Source: Pseudomonadota bacterium
GTDB lineage: Bacteria > Pseudomonadota > Alphaproteobacteria > CACIAM-22H2
DNA length: 9,447 bases
Reading direction: 5' to 3'
NCBI GenBank assembly: GCA_020161965.1
Contig: JAIUNH010000114.1
Location: 1-9,447, forward strand
Each line of letters starts with the position of its first letter. Within the stretch, counting starts at the first letter, position 1. The position numbers and the translations under genes were made by a program. Positions 1 to 6,576 of the stretch are shown here, one piece after another. The notes beneath the pieces are model-generated. The model did no database searches, was not told the DNA's origin, and was given only the letters and a program-made list of their open reading frames with translations.

Positions 1-216
1 ATGATAGCGATGCCGCCCTTGCGCACGGATCGTCACCAGCCCCGCCTTGGCGAGCTTCGCCAAATGCCCGCTGGCGGTCTGCGGGGCGACATTGGCGGCG
101 CGCGCGAGTTCGCCCGCCGTCAACGCGCGCCCGTCCATCAATTCGAGCAGCATCGCCGCGCGCGCGGGATCGCCGGCAAGCGATGCGATTTCGGCCACGG
201 AAGCGATCGTCACCAT
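1..216 (-). CDS. ArsR-family winged-helix transcriptional regulator (N-terminal part, truncated by window edge)
   Basis: A minus-strand reading frame opens with ATG at 216 and runs off the left edge after 72 codons. An in-frame TAG at 226-228, three codons upstream, means translation cannot begin further out. Residues 1-30 (MVTIASVAEIASLAGDPARA...LLELMDGR) match the usual ArsR opening, in which a helix of the LADPTR type precedes the HTH. Residues 31-60 form the helix-turn-helix (LTAGELARAANVAPQTAS, then HLAKLAKAGLV). The visible end, GRHRYH, matches the start of the beta-wing (often GRxRYY). ArsR proteins are dimeric repressors released by a metal or small ligand. The ligand-binding part is not visible, and no cysteine metal site occurs in the seen portion. 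It is divergent from the MFS transporter, so it may control that gene and itself (inference). No Shine-Dalgarno sequence is visible before the ATG. The family call is secure; the ligand is unknown. Confidence 0.88.
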   Translation of the reverse strand, partial: MVTIASVAEIASLAGDPARAAMLLELMDGRALTAGELARAANVAPQTASGHLAKLAKAGLVTIRAQGRHRYH

Positions 217-237
217 GGCGCGACACTAGCACGCGCC
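217..237. repeat. Inverted repeat GGCGCG-N9-CGCGCC, candidate operator
   Basis: Perfect 6-bp arms at 217-222 and 232-237 flank a 9-bp spacer, directly abutting the regulator's start codon. This position would suit autorepression. The arms are pure G/C, so chance occurrence in this GC-rich DNA is quite possible. Confidence 0.25.
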
Positions 238-255
238 TTTGCGCGATGCTTCGGC

Positions 256-273
256 CGCGACCGTAACGTCGCG
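256..273. repeat. Inverted repeat CGCGAC-N6-GTCGCG, candidate operator
   Basis: Perfect 6-bp arms at 256-261 and 268-273 surround the spacer CGTAAC, giving an 18-bp dyad 28 bases before the MFS start codon. Its size and position suit a dimeric winged-helix repressor acting on the divergent promoters. This is inference; no known ArsR consensus is matched. Confidence 0.3.
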
Positions 274-300
274 ATACCGGACCGGGCGATTCTCCGCGCC

Positions 301-1539
301 ATGAAAACGATCTTCTATGGCTGGCGCGTCGTCGCCGGCGCTTTCGTCGTCGCGCTATTCGGCTGGGGCGTCGGCTTTTACGCGCCGTCGGTCTATCTGC
401 AAGCGACGATCGACAAGCATGGCTGGCCGATCGGAATCGTCTCCGCCGCCATTACGTTTCATTTCGCGCTGGGCGCACTTGCCGTCGCGCAATTGCCGCG
501 TTTGCATAAACGCTTCGGCGTGGCGGTCGTGACGCTGGCGGGTGCGGTGTCGCTCGCCGTCGGCGTCATCGCCTGGGCGCATGCGTCGGAGCCTTGGCAT
601 GTCTTCGCGGCCGCGATCCTAACCGGCATCGGCTGGGTCGCGATGGGGGCGGCTGGCGTCAATGCCATCGTGGCGCCCTGGTTCGAGCGGCGCCGGCCGG
701 CGGCGCTGTCCACCGCCTATAACGGTGCGAGTGTGGGCGGCACGTTGTTCACGCCGATCTGGGTCGCCGCCATCGCCGCGTTCGGTTTCGCCGCCGCGTC
801 GATCGGCATCGGCGTCGCGATGGTCGTGATCATCGCAATCCTGGCCGCGACGGTTTTGCGCGCCACGCCCGAGGCGATGGGCCTACGCCCGGATGGCGAC
901 GACGCAGTAAGCTCCGCCGCGACACGGCGCATCGAGCCCGCGCGTGTCGAAAACTTTCGCCAGGATCGCGCTTTCGTGACGCTCGCCGCCGGCATGGCGC
1001 TGGGCCTGTTCGCGCAGATCGGCCTGATCGCGCATATGTACTCGCTGCTCGTCCCCGCTTTGGGCGCGCAGATGGCGGCCTATGCCGCCGCACTTTCGAC
1101 CGTCTGCGCCATTCTGGGCCGCACGGCGATGGGCTGGCTGATGACGCCCGGCACCGACCGGCGCGTGGCGGCCGCCGCGAACTACGCGATGCAATGCCTT
1201 GGCTGCGTCGCGTTTCTGTTGGCCGGGTCGGACGGGATCGTCTGGCTGTTCGCGGGCGTGATGTTGGTGGGTTTGGGCATCGGCAACACCACGTCGCTGC
1301 CGCCGCTGATGGCGCAGATCGAATTCGCAAAGGCCGATGTGCCCAAGGCCGTCGCGCTATCCGTCGCCATTGGCCAGGGTACTTATGCGTTCGCGCCCTT
1401 CGCCTTCGGCCTGTTGCGCGAGACCGGCGCGGCGTGGACCGTGTTCGCCGCCGCCATCGCCATCTATCTGATCGCGGCTTGCTGCTATCTCGCCGGGCGC
1501 GGCGCCTATCTCAACGCGCCCAGACGCGGTCGAGCTTGA
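301..1539 (+). CDS. MFS transporter (12-TM major facilitator, substrate unknown)
   Basis: A 412-residue inner-membrane protein of normal MFS length. The start at 301 was chosen because the product then opens MKTIFYGWRVVAGAF, the usual N-terminus of this MFS group, in which YGWRVV leads directly into TM1 (about residues 8-30). The open frame continues upstream to base 1, but that part is arginine-rich and lies antisense to the ArsR gene. A degenerate motif A (PRLHKRFG, residues 66-73) lies in the TM2-TM3 loop. A conserved-looking TM4-TM5 stretch runs from WFERRRPAALSTAYNGASVG (residues 127-146) into TM5. A charged cytoplasmic linker (about 188-225) separates the two six-helix halves. The C-terminus (GRGAYLNAPRRGRA) is basic. 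The family includes carboxylate and drug transporters, and the sequence does not show which applies here. It diverges from an ArsR-type regulator, which suggests ligand-controlled expression. Its last 29 bp overlap the convergent permease gene. Confidence 0.9.
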   Translation: MKTIFYGWRVVAGAFVVALFGWGVGFYAPSVYLQATIDKHGWPIGIVSAAITFHFALGALAVAQLPRLHKRFGVAVVTLAGAVSLAVGVIAWAHASEPWHVFAAAILTGIGWVAMGAAGVNAIVAPWFERRRPAALSTAYNGASVGGTLFTPIWVAAIAAFGFAAASIGIGVAMVVIIAILAATVLRATPEAMGLRPDGDDAVSSAATRRIEPARVENFRQDRAFVTLAAGMALGLFAQIGLIAHMYSLLVPALGAQMAAYAAALSTVCAILGRTAMGWLMTPGTDRRVAAAANYAMQCLGCVAFLLAGSDGIVWLFAGVMLVGLGIGNTTSLPPLMAQIEFAKADVPKAVALSVAIGQGTYAFAPFAFGLLRETGAAWTVFAAAIAIYLIAACCYLAGRGAYLNAPRRGRA

Positions 1540-3229
1540 CGAAGCGATTGACGATGGCCAGCAGCGCCACCGTGCCGACAATGGTCAATGCCGAGATCGC
1601 GTGGACCGTCGGCTCCAGGCTGAACGACGCTTCGGCGTAGATACGCACCGGTAGTGTTTGCATGCGCGCGGTCGTCAGGAACGACGTCACCGTCACCTCG
1701 CCGAACGAAATCAGAAAGGCGAGAATGCCCGCGACCGTCAAGCCGGGTGCCAGATTGGGTAGGATCGTCGTGACGAAGACAAGGCCGCGCGTCGCACCCA
1801 GCGACGATGCCGCTTCCTCCAAGCTGCGATCGAGTTGCAGGACCGAGGTGCGCAGCATCGAAATGCAGAAGGGCAGGATGACGACCACATGCACCATCAC
1901 CAAGCCCCAGAAGGGCGGGATGGCGATGAACCATTGCAGCAAGCGCAGCATGCCCACCGCGATGGCGACATGCGGCAGCGCCAAGGGCAGCATCCAGAAC
2001 GCGGCGACCGCGCCCTTGCCGGGAAACTCCGCGCGCACCAGCGCGAAGGCGGCGGGCAAGGCCAGCGACAGCGCGATCAGCATCGAGATCGCTGCGAGTT
2101 CGAGCGAATTTTGCGTATCGCGCAGATAGGTCGAAGCGTCAAACGCCGCCGCGTACCATTTGAAGGTAAAGGCGCGGAAGCCTGCGACGCTCGCCTGCGG
2201 CACGTCATTGAAAGACTGCACGACGACCAGCGCCAGCGGGAAGATCAGCAGGAAGATCGCGAGGCCCAGCAGCACGCGCGCAACAATCCCACCGGCCGTA
2301 TCGCCCAACGCCACCAATTTGCGCGCGAGTTCCGGCGGTAGTTCTAACGCGACAGGCTTTGCCCCCGCCTTTTGCAGCCACGGCGTCAACGCACGCGCGA
2401 CGCGCTCGGCCAGCACGGCGAAGGCAATACCCCAGACCAACATGATGACGGCCATCGCGGCGGCGGTCGGCGCGTTGAGATTGGTCAGCGCCTCCTGCCA
2501 CACGATCATGCCCGCGACCCAGACTTTCTTGCCGCCCAGAATGGTCGCGGAGACATAGGCCGTGGAGGCTAGCAGGAAAACGATGGTGAGCCCGGCGCGC
2601 AAACCCGGCAGCGACAAGGGCAGCGTCACCGCGAAGAAGCGCCGGATGCGCGACGCACCCAACGACGCGGCCGCTTCGTCCAAGCGCTTATCCGCTTGAA
2701 CCAAGGAGTCGTAGAGTGCGAGCACCATGAAGGGCAGGAAAACCTGCGTGAGGGCGAGTCCCACGGCAAAATGCGTGAACAGCCAGCCTTGCGGGCGACC
2801 GAGGCCGAGCGGCGACAGCAAGCCGTTCACCAGCCCGTCGGGCGAGAGCAGCAGCACGATGCCGAGCGAACGCACGACCACATTGGTCAGCAGCGGGATC
2901 AGCACGATGCCGAACGCATAGGGGCGCCATTGTGCGGGCAGGCGCGCGAGCCACAGGGCGAGCGGATAGCCAAGCGTCGCGGCGGCGAGTGTGACGCCCA
3001 GGCCCAGCAGAATCGTGCTCGCGATGGTTCCGAGATAATAGCTATCGCCCAGGATCGCCGCGAATTGCGCGAAGCTGGGCGTCAACGAAATCGGCGCAAA
3101 CGGGTCCGGCGATTCCTGCACCGCCAATAGCAGGACGATCGCCATCGGGGCAGCGAAGGCGATCAGCAACCACAACGTGGCCGGGACGGCGAGCGCCGCC
3201 CCGGCCAGTTTTTGACGAAGTGTGTTCAC
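1511..3229 (-). CDS. ABC importer permease, two membrane domains fused in one polypeptide (PotB-PotC/FutB-like)
   Basis: A 572-residue inner-membrane protein, about twice the length of a single PotB or PotC subunit. It contains two complete permease domains. The first runs from about 1 to 285, with an EAA coupling loop EAAASLGASR...TLP at 185-204. The second runs from about 310 to 572, with EEAASSLGATR...ILP at 471-490. Each loop is the contact site for one ATPase subunit, so a single copy should pair with an ATPase homodimer. A soluble linker (about 283-310) joins the halves. The start is GTG at 3227-3229, 16 bases after the binding-protein stop. The bases before it contain no clear Shine-Dalgarno sequence, so translation may depend on coupling to the upstream gene. 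It is the last gene of the minus-strand operon. The family includes iron, polyamine and other small-molecule importers, so the substrate cannot be read from the permease. Confidence 0.93.
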   Translation of the reverse strand: MNTLRQKLAGAALAVPATLWLLIAFAAPMAIVLLLAVQESPDPFAPISLTPSFAQFAAILGDSYYLGTIASTILLGLGVTLAAATLGYPLALWLARLPAQWRPYAFGIVLIPLLTNVVVRSLGIVLLLSPDGLVNGLLSPLGLGRPQGWLFTHFAVGLALTQVFLPFMVLALYDSLVQADKRLDEAAASLGASRIRRFFAVTLPLSLPGLRAGLTIVFLLASTAYVSATILGGKKVWVAGMIVWQEALTNLNAPTAAAMAVIMLVWGIAFAVLAERVARALTPWLQKAGAKPVALELPPELARKLVALGDTAGGIVARVLLGLAIFLLIFPLALVVVQSFNDVPQASVAGFRAFTFKWYAAAFDASTYLRDTQNSLELAAISMLIALSLALPAAFALVRAEFPGKGAVAAFWMLPLALPHVAIAVGMLRLLQWFIAIPPFWGLVMVHVVVILPFCISMLRTSVLQLDRSLEEAASSLGATRGLVFVTTILPNLAPGLTVAGILAFLISFGEVTVTSFLTTARMQTLPVRIYAEASFSLEPTVHAISALTIVGTVALLAIVNRFVKLDRVWAR

Positions 3230-3245
3230 GTGTTGTGCGGTTGTT

Positions 3246-4283
3246 TCAGCCGGCGATTTCGCGGTTGAAGCGCGAGGTCCATGCCGCCTGCTGTGAGATC
3301 GTGTAGTCCCAATCGAAATCGACCAGCTTGTTCACGTCCGCACCCATCACCAGCTTGGGCGCCAAATCCGCCGGGATGTTCAGGCCCGACACGGTCGGCG
3401 AATAGTAGATGTCGCGCGCGTATTGCATCTGGCAGGCTTCCGACAGATGCAGGTCGACGAAGGCTTCGACCAGCGCCTGGTTTTTCGTGCCGACCGTCGG
3501 ACAGGCGACGTTCGTGGCGATGACCTGGCCTTCGACCGGGTTGGCGACGGCGATATTCGGATTGCGGCTTTCGGCATAGGAACGCGTGAAGGAGCCGAAC
3601 TCGATCGAGATGTCGGCCACACCTTGGTCGAACATCGTATAGAGCTGATCCTGGCTGCCCTGGATCGCGGCGAAGGGCTTCAGTTCGCGGATTTTCGCGA
3701 AGCCCGGATCGATCGCGCGTTCGGAACCGCCGAACAATTTGGCGACCATTAGCAGCGCCGCGGTGCCTTGCGCGCCGGGATAGGACGGCCACGCGATGCG
3801 GCCCTTCCATTCCGGCTTCCACAAATCCTTCCACGACGTCACTTCGCCTTTGCGCTTGTCGTAGACGACCGTGACCGGGTTGAACGCGACGCCATAACCG
3901 CCCAGCTTCGCCGATTCGTAGAGATTCTTGGCGTTGGGCACGCGGTCGATCGCCGGGGCTTGGGTCACGCCGTCACGCACCGCCTGACGGCTTTCGAAAA
4001 TGTTGAGATAGATAAGGTCGAACGACGGACGGCCGCGTTCCTGATAGGCGCGGGCGCGCCGCTCCGGCGTGCCGCCGAGAACGTAGTTGATCTTGACGCC
4101 GTATTTCTCCTCCAGCGGGCGCACGATGTGCTGGCGGGTGATGCGTTCCTGCGCCCCGCCCCAAATACCGACGACGAGCTCGTCGCCGCGGCGGATTTGC
4201 GCGACGGCGTTCAAACCGAAAATCGCGGGCGAGGCGAGCGTGGCGCCGGCCGAGGCGGCCAACAAGCGACGGCGGGAAATCAT
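3246..4283 (-). CDS. ABC importer periplasmic substrate-binding protein (PotD/SBP family 1-like), Tat-exported
   Basis: A 345-residue binding protein. The N-terminus MISRRRLLAASAG is a twin-arginine signal (S-R-R-R-L-L) followed by a hydrophobic segment. Cleavage is likely near AVAQ (about residue 29). The mature part begins DELVVGIWGGAQERI and continues with features of the PotD-like type II fold: an EEKYGVKINYVLGGTPERRARA segment in two parts around 58-78, FDLIYLNIFES (88-98), GVAFNPVTVVYDK (131-143) and WKDLWKPEWKGRIAWPSYPG in two parts around 151-170. The protein should capture solute in the periplasm and deliver it to the fused permease. A Tat signal implies export after folding. The start is supported by AAGGAG at 4291-4296, seven bases before the ATG. 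That ATG overlaps the ATPase stop as ATGA (4280-4283), indicating translational coupling. The neighbouring enolase-family enzyme makes a carboxylate substrate at least as plausible as a polyamine, but this is inference. Confidence 0.9.
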   Translation of the reverse strand: MISRRRLLAASAGATLASPAIFGLNAVAQIRRGDELVVGIWGGAQERITRQHIVRPLEEKYGVKINYVLGGTPERRARAYQERGRPSFDLIYLNIFESRQAVRDGVTQAPAIDRVPNAKNLYESAKLGGYGVAFNPVTVVYDKRKGEVTSWKDLWKPEWKGRIAWPSYPGAQGTAALLMVAKLFGGSERAIDPGFAKIRELKPFAAIQGSQDQLYTMFDQGVADISIEFGSFTRSYAESRNPNIAVANPVEGQVIATNVACPTVGTKNQALVEAFVDLHLSEACQMQYARDIYYSPTVSGLNIPADLAPKLVMGADVNKLVDFDWDYTISQQAAWTSRFNREIAG

Positions 4284-5344
4284 GCGGAGACTCCTTCGTT
4301 AGGGGAAGACGAAATCCAGGCGATCGCATCGTCGTCGCCGGACAGAAAGCATTCTTCGCCGGGGGCGGGGATCGCCTCGCTCGACGGACGGATGACACGA
4401 ATGGAAGCGCCGGCCGCGTCGATCTCCAGATCGTGGAAATCGCCGAGATAGGCGACGTCGCGCACGATGCCGCGCGCCAGGAAGCGCCCCGTGCCCAATG
4501 CGCGGCTCACGCGCAAACGCGCGGCACGCAATACGATCAATTCGGCATCTTCGGGCGTATCGGCACCGACGGCGCAGCGTGCGCCATCCGGCAACGCGAA
4601 CAAGCCGCCCGCACGGGCACCCCGGATGACGGTGCGGGCACCCAGGAATTCGGCGGTGAAGCGATGTTGGGGCGCATCGCAAAGGGCTTGCGGATCGGCC
4701 ACTTCGACCAAGCGGCCCTGATCCATCACGGCGATGCGATCGGACATGGCGAGCGCTTCGGCCTGATCATGCGTCACGAACACCGTGGTGATCGACAGAC
4801 GGCGTTGAAGGGCGCGAATCTCGTTGCGCATCTCGGCACGCAAAGCGGCGTCGAGATTGGAAAGCGGCTCGTCGAGCAACAGCACGTCGGGCTCGATCAC
4901 CAAGGCGCGCGCCAGCGCCACGCGCTGCTGCTGGCCGCCGGAAAGCTGGGCGGGATAGCGTTCGGCCAAATGCGCCAAACCGACGAGCTCCAGTGCTTCG
5001 GCGACGCGACGCGCACGATCGGGCTTGTTCACGAAACGCATGCGCAGGCCGAAGCCGACATTGTCCGCGACGGTTAGATGCGGGAACAGCGCGTAATTCT
5101 GGAAGACGTAGCCGATATTGCGCTGATGGGGTGCGGCGTTCTGGATTTCCCGCCCGCCGACCCGAATGGCGCCGGAAACGGGTGTCACGAAGCCTGCGAT
5201 CATGCGCAGCGTGGTGGTCTTCCCGCAACCCGACGGCCCCAGGATGGAGAGCAACTCGCCCTTTCCGGCGGTCAGCGTCAGGTCGTTGACGACCGGCGTT
5301 TTCCCGTAACGGGCGGAGACATTGGCGATTTCTAGAAACGGCAT
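4280..5344 (-). CDS. ABC importer ATP-binding subunit (PotA/FbpC-like, with C-terminal TOBE-type domain)
   Basis: A 354-residue cytoplasmic ATPase that powers the adjacent importer. All nucleotide-binding motifs are intact: Walker A GPSGCGKT (36-43), Q-loop FQNYALFP (81-88), signature LSGGQQQR (134-141), Walker B LLLDEP (155-160), D-loop SNLD (162-165) and H-loop THDQ (191-194). Residues from about 235 to 354 form the regulatory extension expected of the CUT2-like/PotA group, here probably a TOBE domain (AELIVLRAARLRV, then FLARGIVRDVAYLGDFHDLEI). The frame stays open to 5539, but the ATG at 5344 was chosen because the product then begins MPFLEIANVSARYG, the normal first beta-strand, and a GAGG lies eight bases before it (5354-5357). 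The extra 65 residues are basic and lie inside the enolase gene's end on the same strand in another frame. The stop overlaps the binding-protein start by 4 bases. Confidence 0.95.
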   Translation of the reverse strand: MPFLEIANVSARYGKTPVVNDLTLTAGKGELLSILGPSGCGKTTTLRMIAGFVTPVSGAIRVGGREIQNAAPHQRNIGYVFQNYALFPHLTVADNVGFGLRMRFVNKPDRARRVAEALELVGLAHLAERYPAQLSGGQQQRVALARALVIEPDVLLLDEPLSNLDAALRAEMRNEIRALQRRLSITTVFVTHDQAEALAMSDRIAVMDQGRLVEVADPQALCDAPQHRFTAEFLGARTVIRGARAGGLFALPDGARCAVGADTPEDAELIVLRAARLRVSRALGTGRFLARGIVRDVAYLGDFHDLEIDAAGASIRVIRPSSEAIPAPGEECFLSGDDDAIAWISSSPNEGVSA

Positions 5345-5353
5345 TCGTACGAA

Positions 5354-5357
5354 CCTC
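5354..5357 (-). promoter_or_regulatory. Shine-Dalgarno site deciding the ABC ATPase start
   Basis: GAGG on the minus strand, eight bases before the ATG at 5344, within the 37-bp gap after the enolase-family gene. It favours the short 354-residue form over the longer open frame. Confidence 0.55.
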
Positions 5358-5381
5358 GTCGAACGCCTTTTACAGCAATCG

Positions 5382-6491
5382 CTATGCCAGTACAGCCAAA
5401 GACCCCAGAATCGTGCGCGCTTCCACCGCCGCCCAATCCCATTCGATGCCGAGGCCGGGCGCCGCCGACGCCTGGGCCATCCCGTCGACGATTTTGACCC
5501 GGCTGGCGGCGATCTGGTCGAGTTGCGGAATGTATTCAAGCCAAAGGGAATTCGGCACCGCGCAGCACAAGGCGAGATGCAGCTCCATCAGGAAATGGGG
5601 CGCCACGTTCACATTGGCGCATTCGGCCATATGGGCGACTTTGAGCCAGGGCGTGATCCCGCCGATGCGCGCCACGTCGACTTGGACCAGACCGCAGGCG
5701 TTGCGCTTGAGGTATTCGGCGAAGTGTCCGGGCGAATAAAGCGACTCGCCGACCGCCACCGGCAGGCTGGTCCCGGCCTGAAGGCGCATATGCCCGTCGA
5801 TATCGTCGGCGGGTAGCGGTTCCTCGAACCAATCGAGGTCCACGCGCTCGTAAAGCTTGGCGCGGCGCAACGCTTCGGCCGCCGTGAAACGCTGGTTCGC
5901 ATCGACCATCAGCGCGAAGCCGCGACCCGTCGCCTCGCGCACCGCTTGCAGGCGCTCGAGATCCTCGCCGCCACTCGGCTTGCCGACTTTGACCTTGGCG
6001 CCTTTGAAACCTTCTTCCTGCGCCTTGATCGCTTCGGCGACCAGCAATTCGGTTGAGTGATGCAGCCAGCCGCCCTCCGTTGTGTAGACGGGAATCGCGT
6101 CCTTCGCCCCACCCGCTTCGACATGCAAGGGCCGGCCGGCTTTGCGGCAGCGCAAATCCCACAGCGCCGTATCGATCGCCGCCATCGCCAATGCCGTGAT
6201 CGCGCCCACCGTCGTCGCATGGGTATGGAACAACATGCCGTTCCACAGCCTCTCGACGAACGCCGCATCCTTGCCCAGCAGGAACGGCCCGAGATGATCG
6301 CGCAGCAACGCAACGACCGACGAGCCGCCGGTGCCGATCGTGTAGCTGTATCCCGTGCCGACCGCGCCCTCGGAATCCCAGATGCGCACGATCGGCGTTT
6401 CCTGACGCACGAAGCTTTGAATGGCGTCGGTGCGTACGACCGGCGGTAGAAGATCGACCTGGCGTATTTCCACGCGCACGATTTTCGCCAT
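5382..6491 (-). CDS. Enolase-superfamily enzyme, mandelate racemase subgroup (probable acid-sugar/hydroxy-acid dehydratase or racemase)
   Basis: A 369-residue protein of normal family length. It has an N-terminal capping domain (about 1-125) and a TIM barrel (about 130-350). The mandelate racemase catalytic set is complete. The KxK base is K166-V-K168 (GAKVKVG). Metal ligands are expected at D197 (VDANQ), at E223 or E224 (WFEEP) and at E249 (VGES). The His-Asp dyad is H299 (APHF) with D272 (QVDVARIGGITPW). E303 (MELH) matches the Glu that stabilises the intermediate. Known members abstract the alpha-proton of a carboxylate held by Mg2+, giving either epimerisation or dehydration of sugar acids such as galactarate, talarate or gluconate. 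Specificity lies in the 20s and 50s loops (about 17-30 and 48-58), which do not let me name the substrate. The start ATG at 6489-6491 is preceded by a G-rich GGGGGGAA. It is first in the operon with the ABC importer and divergent from the TRAP operon. The subgroup is secure; the reaction is not. Confidence 0.92.
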   Translation of the reverse strand: MAKIVRVEIRQVDLLPPVVRTDAIQSFVRQETPIVRIWDSEGAVGTGYSYTIGTGGSSVVALLRDHLGPFLLGKDAAFVERLWNGMLFHTHATTVGAITALAMAAIDTALWDLRCRKAGRPLHVEAGGAKDAIPVYTTEGGWLHHSTELLVAEAIKAQEEGFKGAKVKVGKPSGGEDLERLQAVREATGRGFALMVDANQRFTAAEALRRAKLYERVDLDWFEEPLPADDIDGHMRLQAGTSLPVAVGESLYSPGHFAEYLKRNACGLVQVDVARIGGITPWLKVAHMAECANVNVAPHFLMELHLALCCAVPNSLWLEYIPQLDQIAASRVKIVDGMAQASAAPGLGIEWDWAAVEARTILGSLAVLA

Positions 6492-6533
6492 TTCATTCCC
6501 CCCGATTTTCCGGTTAGATTATCCTTACAACGA

Positions 6534-6554
6534 CGGATCGGGAACGCCCGACCG
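6534..6554. repeat. Imperfect inverted repeat CGGaTCGGG-AACG-CCCGACCG
   Basis: The left arm at 6534-6542 and right arm at 6547-6554 are complementary except for one extra A at 6537, with a 4-base loop. It lies 22 bases before the dctP start codon. It could be an operator for the divergent promoters or a small hairpin in the dctP leader. It is short and G/C-rich, so it may be coincidental. Confidence 0.3.
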
Positions 6555-6562
6555 CATAAAAC

Positions 6563-6568
6563 AGGGGG
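6563..6568 (+). promoter_or_regulatory. Shine-Dalgarno site deciding the dctP start
   Basis: AGGGGG at 6563-6568 lies eight bases before the ATG at 6577. It fixes this start over the open frame that extends upstream to 6421, and the signal peptide begins at the same ATG. Confidence 0.65.
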
Positions 6569-6576
6569 TTACGCAA

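Larger units (their letters stand above)
217..300. promoter_or_regulatory. Divergent intergenic region between the ArsR-type regulator and the MFS transporter
   Basis: These 84 non-coding bases separate the two divergent start codons and must carry promoters for one or both genes. No convincing -35/-10 pair is seen, as is common in GC-rich alphaproteobacteria. Two perfect 6-bp inverted repeats lie here (217-237 and 256-273). Either could be the regulator's operator. Neither start codon has a strong Shine-Dalgarno sequence in front of it. Confidence 0.5.
6492..6576. promoter_or_regulatory. Divergent promoter region between the enolase/ABC operon and the TRAP operon
   Basis: These 85 non-coding bases separate the two divergent first genes and must hold the promoters of both operons unless they are transcribed from elsewhere. 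The centre is noticeably more A/T-rich (about 6505-6530) than the surroundings. It includes an imperfect dyad GGTTAGATTATCC at 6512-6524, whose outer positions GGnTA/TAnCC are symmetric, and a GATAAT-like box on the minus strand overlapping it. No confident -35 element is seen. A second imperfect inverted repeat lies at 6534-6554. A shared operator would co-regulate both operons, but the regulator is not in the window. Confidence 0.55.

Noticed and set aside
1..300. Upstream extension of the MFS reading frame to base 1 (100 extra residues)
   Set aside because: The extension is rich in R, H and Q, has no family resemblance and lies antisense to the ArsR coding region. The YGWRVV N-terminus at 301 is the natural start.
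1835..2341. 168-residue plus-strand open frame opposite the permease
   Set aside because: It is rich in Q, R, H and D with no domain, and is complementary to a confidently identified permease.
5345..5539. N-terminal extension of the ABC ATPase by 65 residues
   Set aside because: It overlaps the enolase-family gene in another frame and is basic and unlike any ATPase N-terminus. The ATG at 5344 has a ribosome site and gives the normal first strand.
6421..6576. N-terminal extension of dctP by 52 residues
   Set aside because: It lies antisense to the enolase-family gene and crosses the intergenic region. It would bury the signal peptide, and AGGGGG at 6563-6568 marks the ATG at 6577.
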